From: an uncultured Draconibacterium sp.
GTDB taxonomy: Bacteria; Bacteroidota; Bacteroidia; Bacteroidales; Prolixibacteraceae
Assembly: GCF_963676735.1 (NCBI RefSeq)
Contig: NZ_OY781466.1
Coordinates: 1 to 7,533, forward strand
DNA: 7,533 bases
Reading direction: 5' to 3'
Shown here: piece by piece, positions 7,209-7,533 of the stretch
Position numbering within the stretch: position 1 is the stretch's first letter
How the letters are laid out: every line of letters starts with the position of its first letter
Notes under the pieces: generated by a model
Database searches by the model: none
What the model saw: only the letters and a program-made list of their open reading frames with translations
Told to the model about the DNA's origin: nothing
Translations under genes and position numbers: made by a program

Positions 7209-7533
7209 ATTTTGGAATTGAAAAAGACTAAAAATAATGTGTTTAATGTGAACCAAATGGATGTATTTAATGTATAAATGATTACTAAATATGTACTCAA
7301 TGTGACAATTCATTTTATTTATTAAATGGAAAATGTTTGTCATGTCCATTAGGATGTTTAAACTGTAATTCAGCAACAAATTGTTTTGAATGCAAAAATT
7401 AAGGCGAATATACATTAGTTGAAGTAAATGACCAAAAATGGTGTATAAAAGAATGTTCTTCCTCAACTATTTATAATTTATAACAGATACTTGTGAATAT
7501 TAATGTAATGCCGAATCTTTCCATAATAAAAAC

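Larger units (their letters stand above)
5794..7533 (+). pseudogene. Fibrinogen-like domain + furin-like Cys-rich repeat surface protein, frameshifted (3' end outside window)
   Basis: Ciliate-code exons trace a secreted protein: 5794-5851, 5938-6053, 6101-6247, about 6293-6621, 6675-7166 and 7209-7533. The start AAAATGAAC has the A-rich context typical of ciliates and opens a signal peptide (MNLFLRSWLFLFFGIVTLT). Residues of about 30-250 form a fibrinogen C-terminal-like domain: AKSCYGYKNPDP, GGTGMYK, FLTYCDMDD, DWEAYKM, GFGDFTQDFWLGL, FSGGFWYEHCHN, TFGMGIN. From about residue 257 there are CxxC-type growth-factor-receptor/furin-like repeats (CLSYCDIC, CYKCKSGYYL, CQEC, CEICQENYYL, CPLGCLNC). 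Four one-base deletions are needed to keep this reading: at the 6247/6293 splice, near 6480, near 7072 and near 7483. The Trp after GMGIN is TGA (6729-6731). Strict translation stops at the TGA at 6339-6341 after about 122 residues. A decayed member of a ciliate surface-protein family is most likely; assembly errors would make it an intact gene. Confidence 0.8.

Noticed and set aside
7194..7466. Minus-strand ORF of 90 aa
   Set aside because: It is the antisense shadow of the Cys-rich exon on the plus strand, which has a clear CxxC repeat reading.

Overview
The window looks like nuclear DNA of an oligohymenophorean ciliate (Tetrahymena/Ichthyophthirius type). It is extremely A+T-rich. Both recognisable genes only make sense when TAA and TAG are read as glutamine, with TGA as the apparent stop. 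Under the standard code the left gene breaks into tiny pieces, but under the ciliate code it is one open frame of 670 codons containing 24 TAA, 3 TAG and 6 CAA codons at Gln positions. The right gene has short, T-rich, mostly GT...AG introns of about 42-86 nt.

Layout. (1) Positions 2012 to 1, minus strand: an intact but 3'-truncated (by the window edge) gene for a secreted or surface protein. It has a signal peptide, a pectin-lyase-like beta-helix body, and four GGA-type (chlamydial PMP-like) motifs spaced 27-28 residues apart. (2) Positions 2013-5793: about 3.8 kb of very A+T-rich DNA between the two divergent genes, with no gene I can defend. It contains two long T-tracts, a 26-bp tandem repeat (3 copies), two perfect inverted repeats, a small G+C-richer island, and minus-strand stretches that look faintly coding but carry TGA codons. 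(3) Positions 5794 to 7533, plus strand: a multi-exon gene for a signal peptide, a fibrinogen C-terminal-like domain and cysteine-rich growth-factor-receptor-like (furin-like) repeats, running off the right edge. Family conservation lets the exons be traced.

The right-hand gene appears broken. Its conserved reading needs a one-base frame correction at four separate places, always in the same direction (one base missing), and a conserved Trp position in the fibrinogen-like domain is TGA. The 2-kb left gene has no such defect. The simplest reading is a decaying pseudogene of an expanded surface-protein family. Single-base assembly deletions, TGA read as Trp, or recoding are alternatives that cannot be separated from the sequence alone.

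Both genes encode predicted secreted or surface proteins with extracellular repeat architectures. Nothing shows that they act together.
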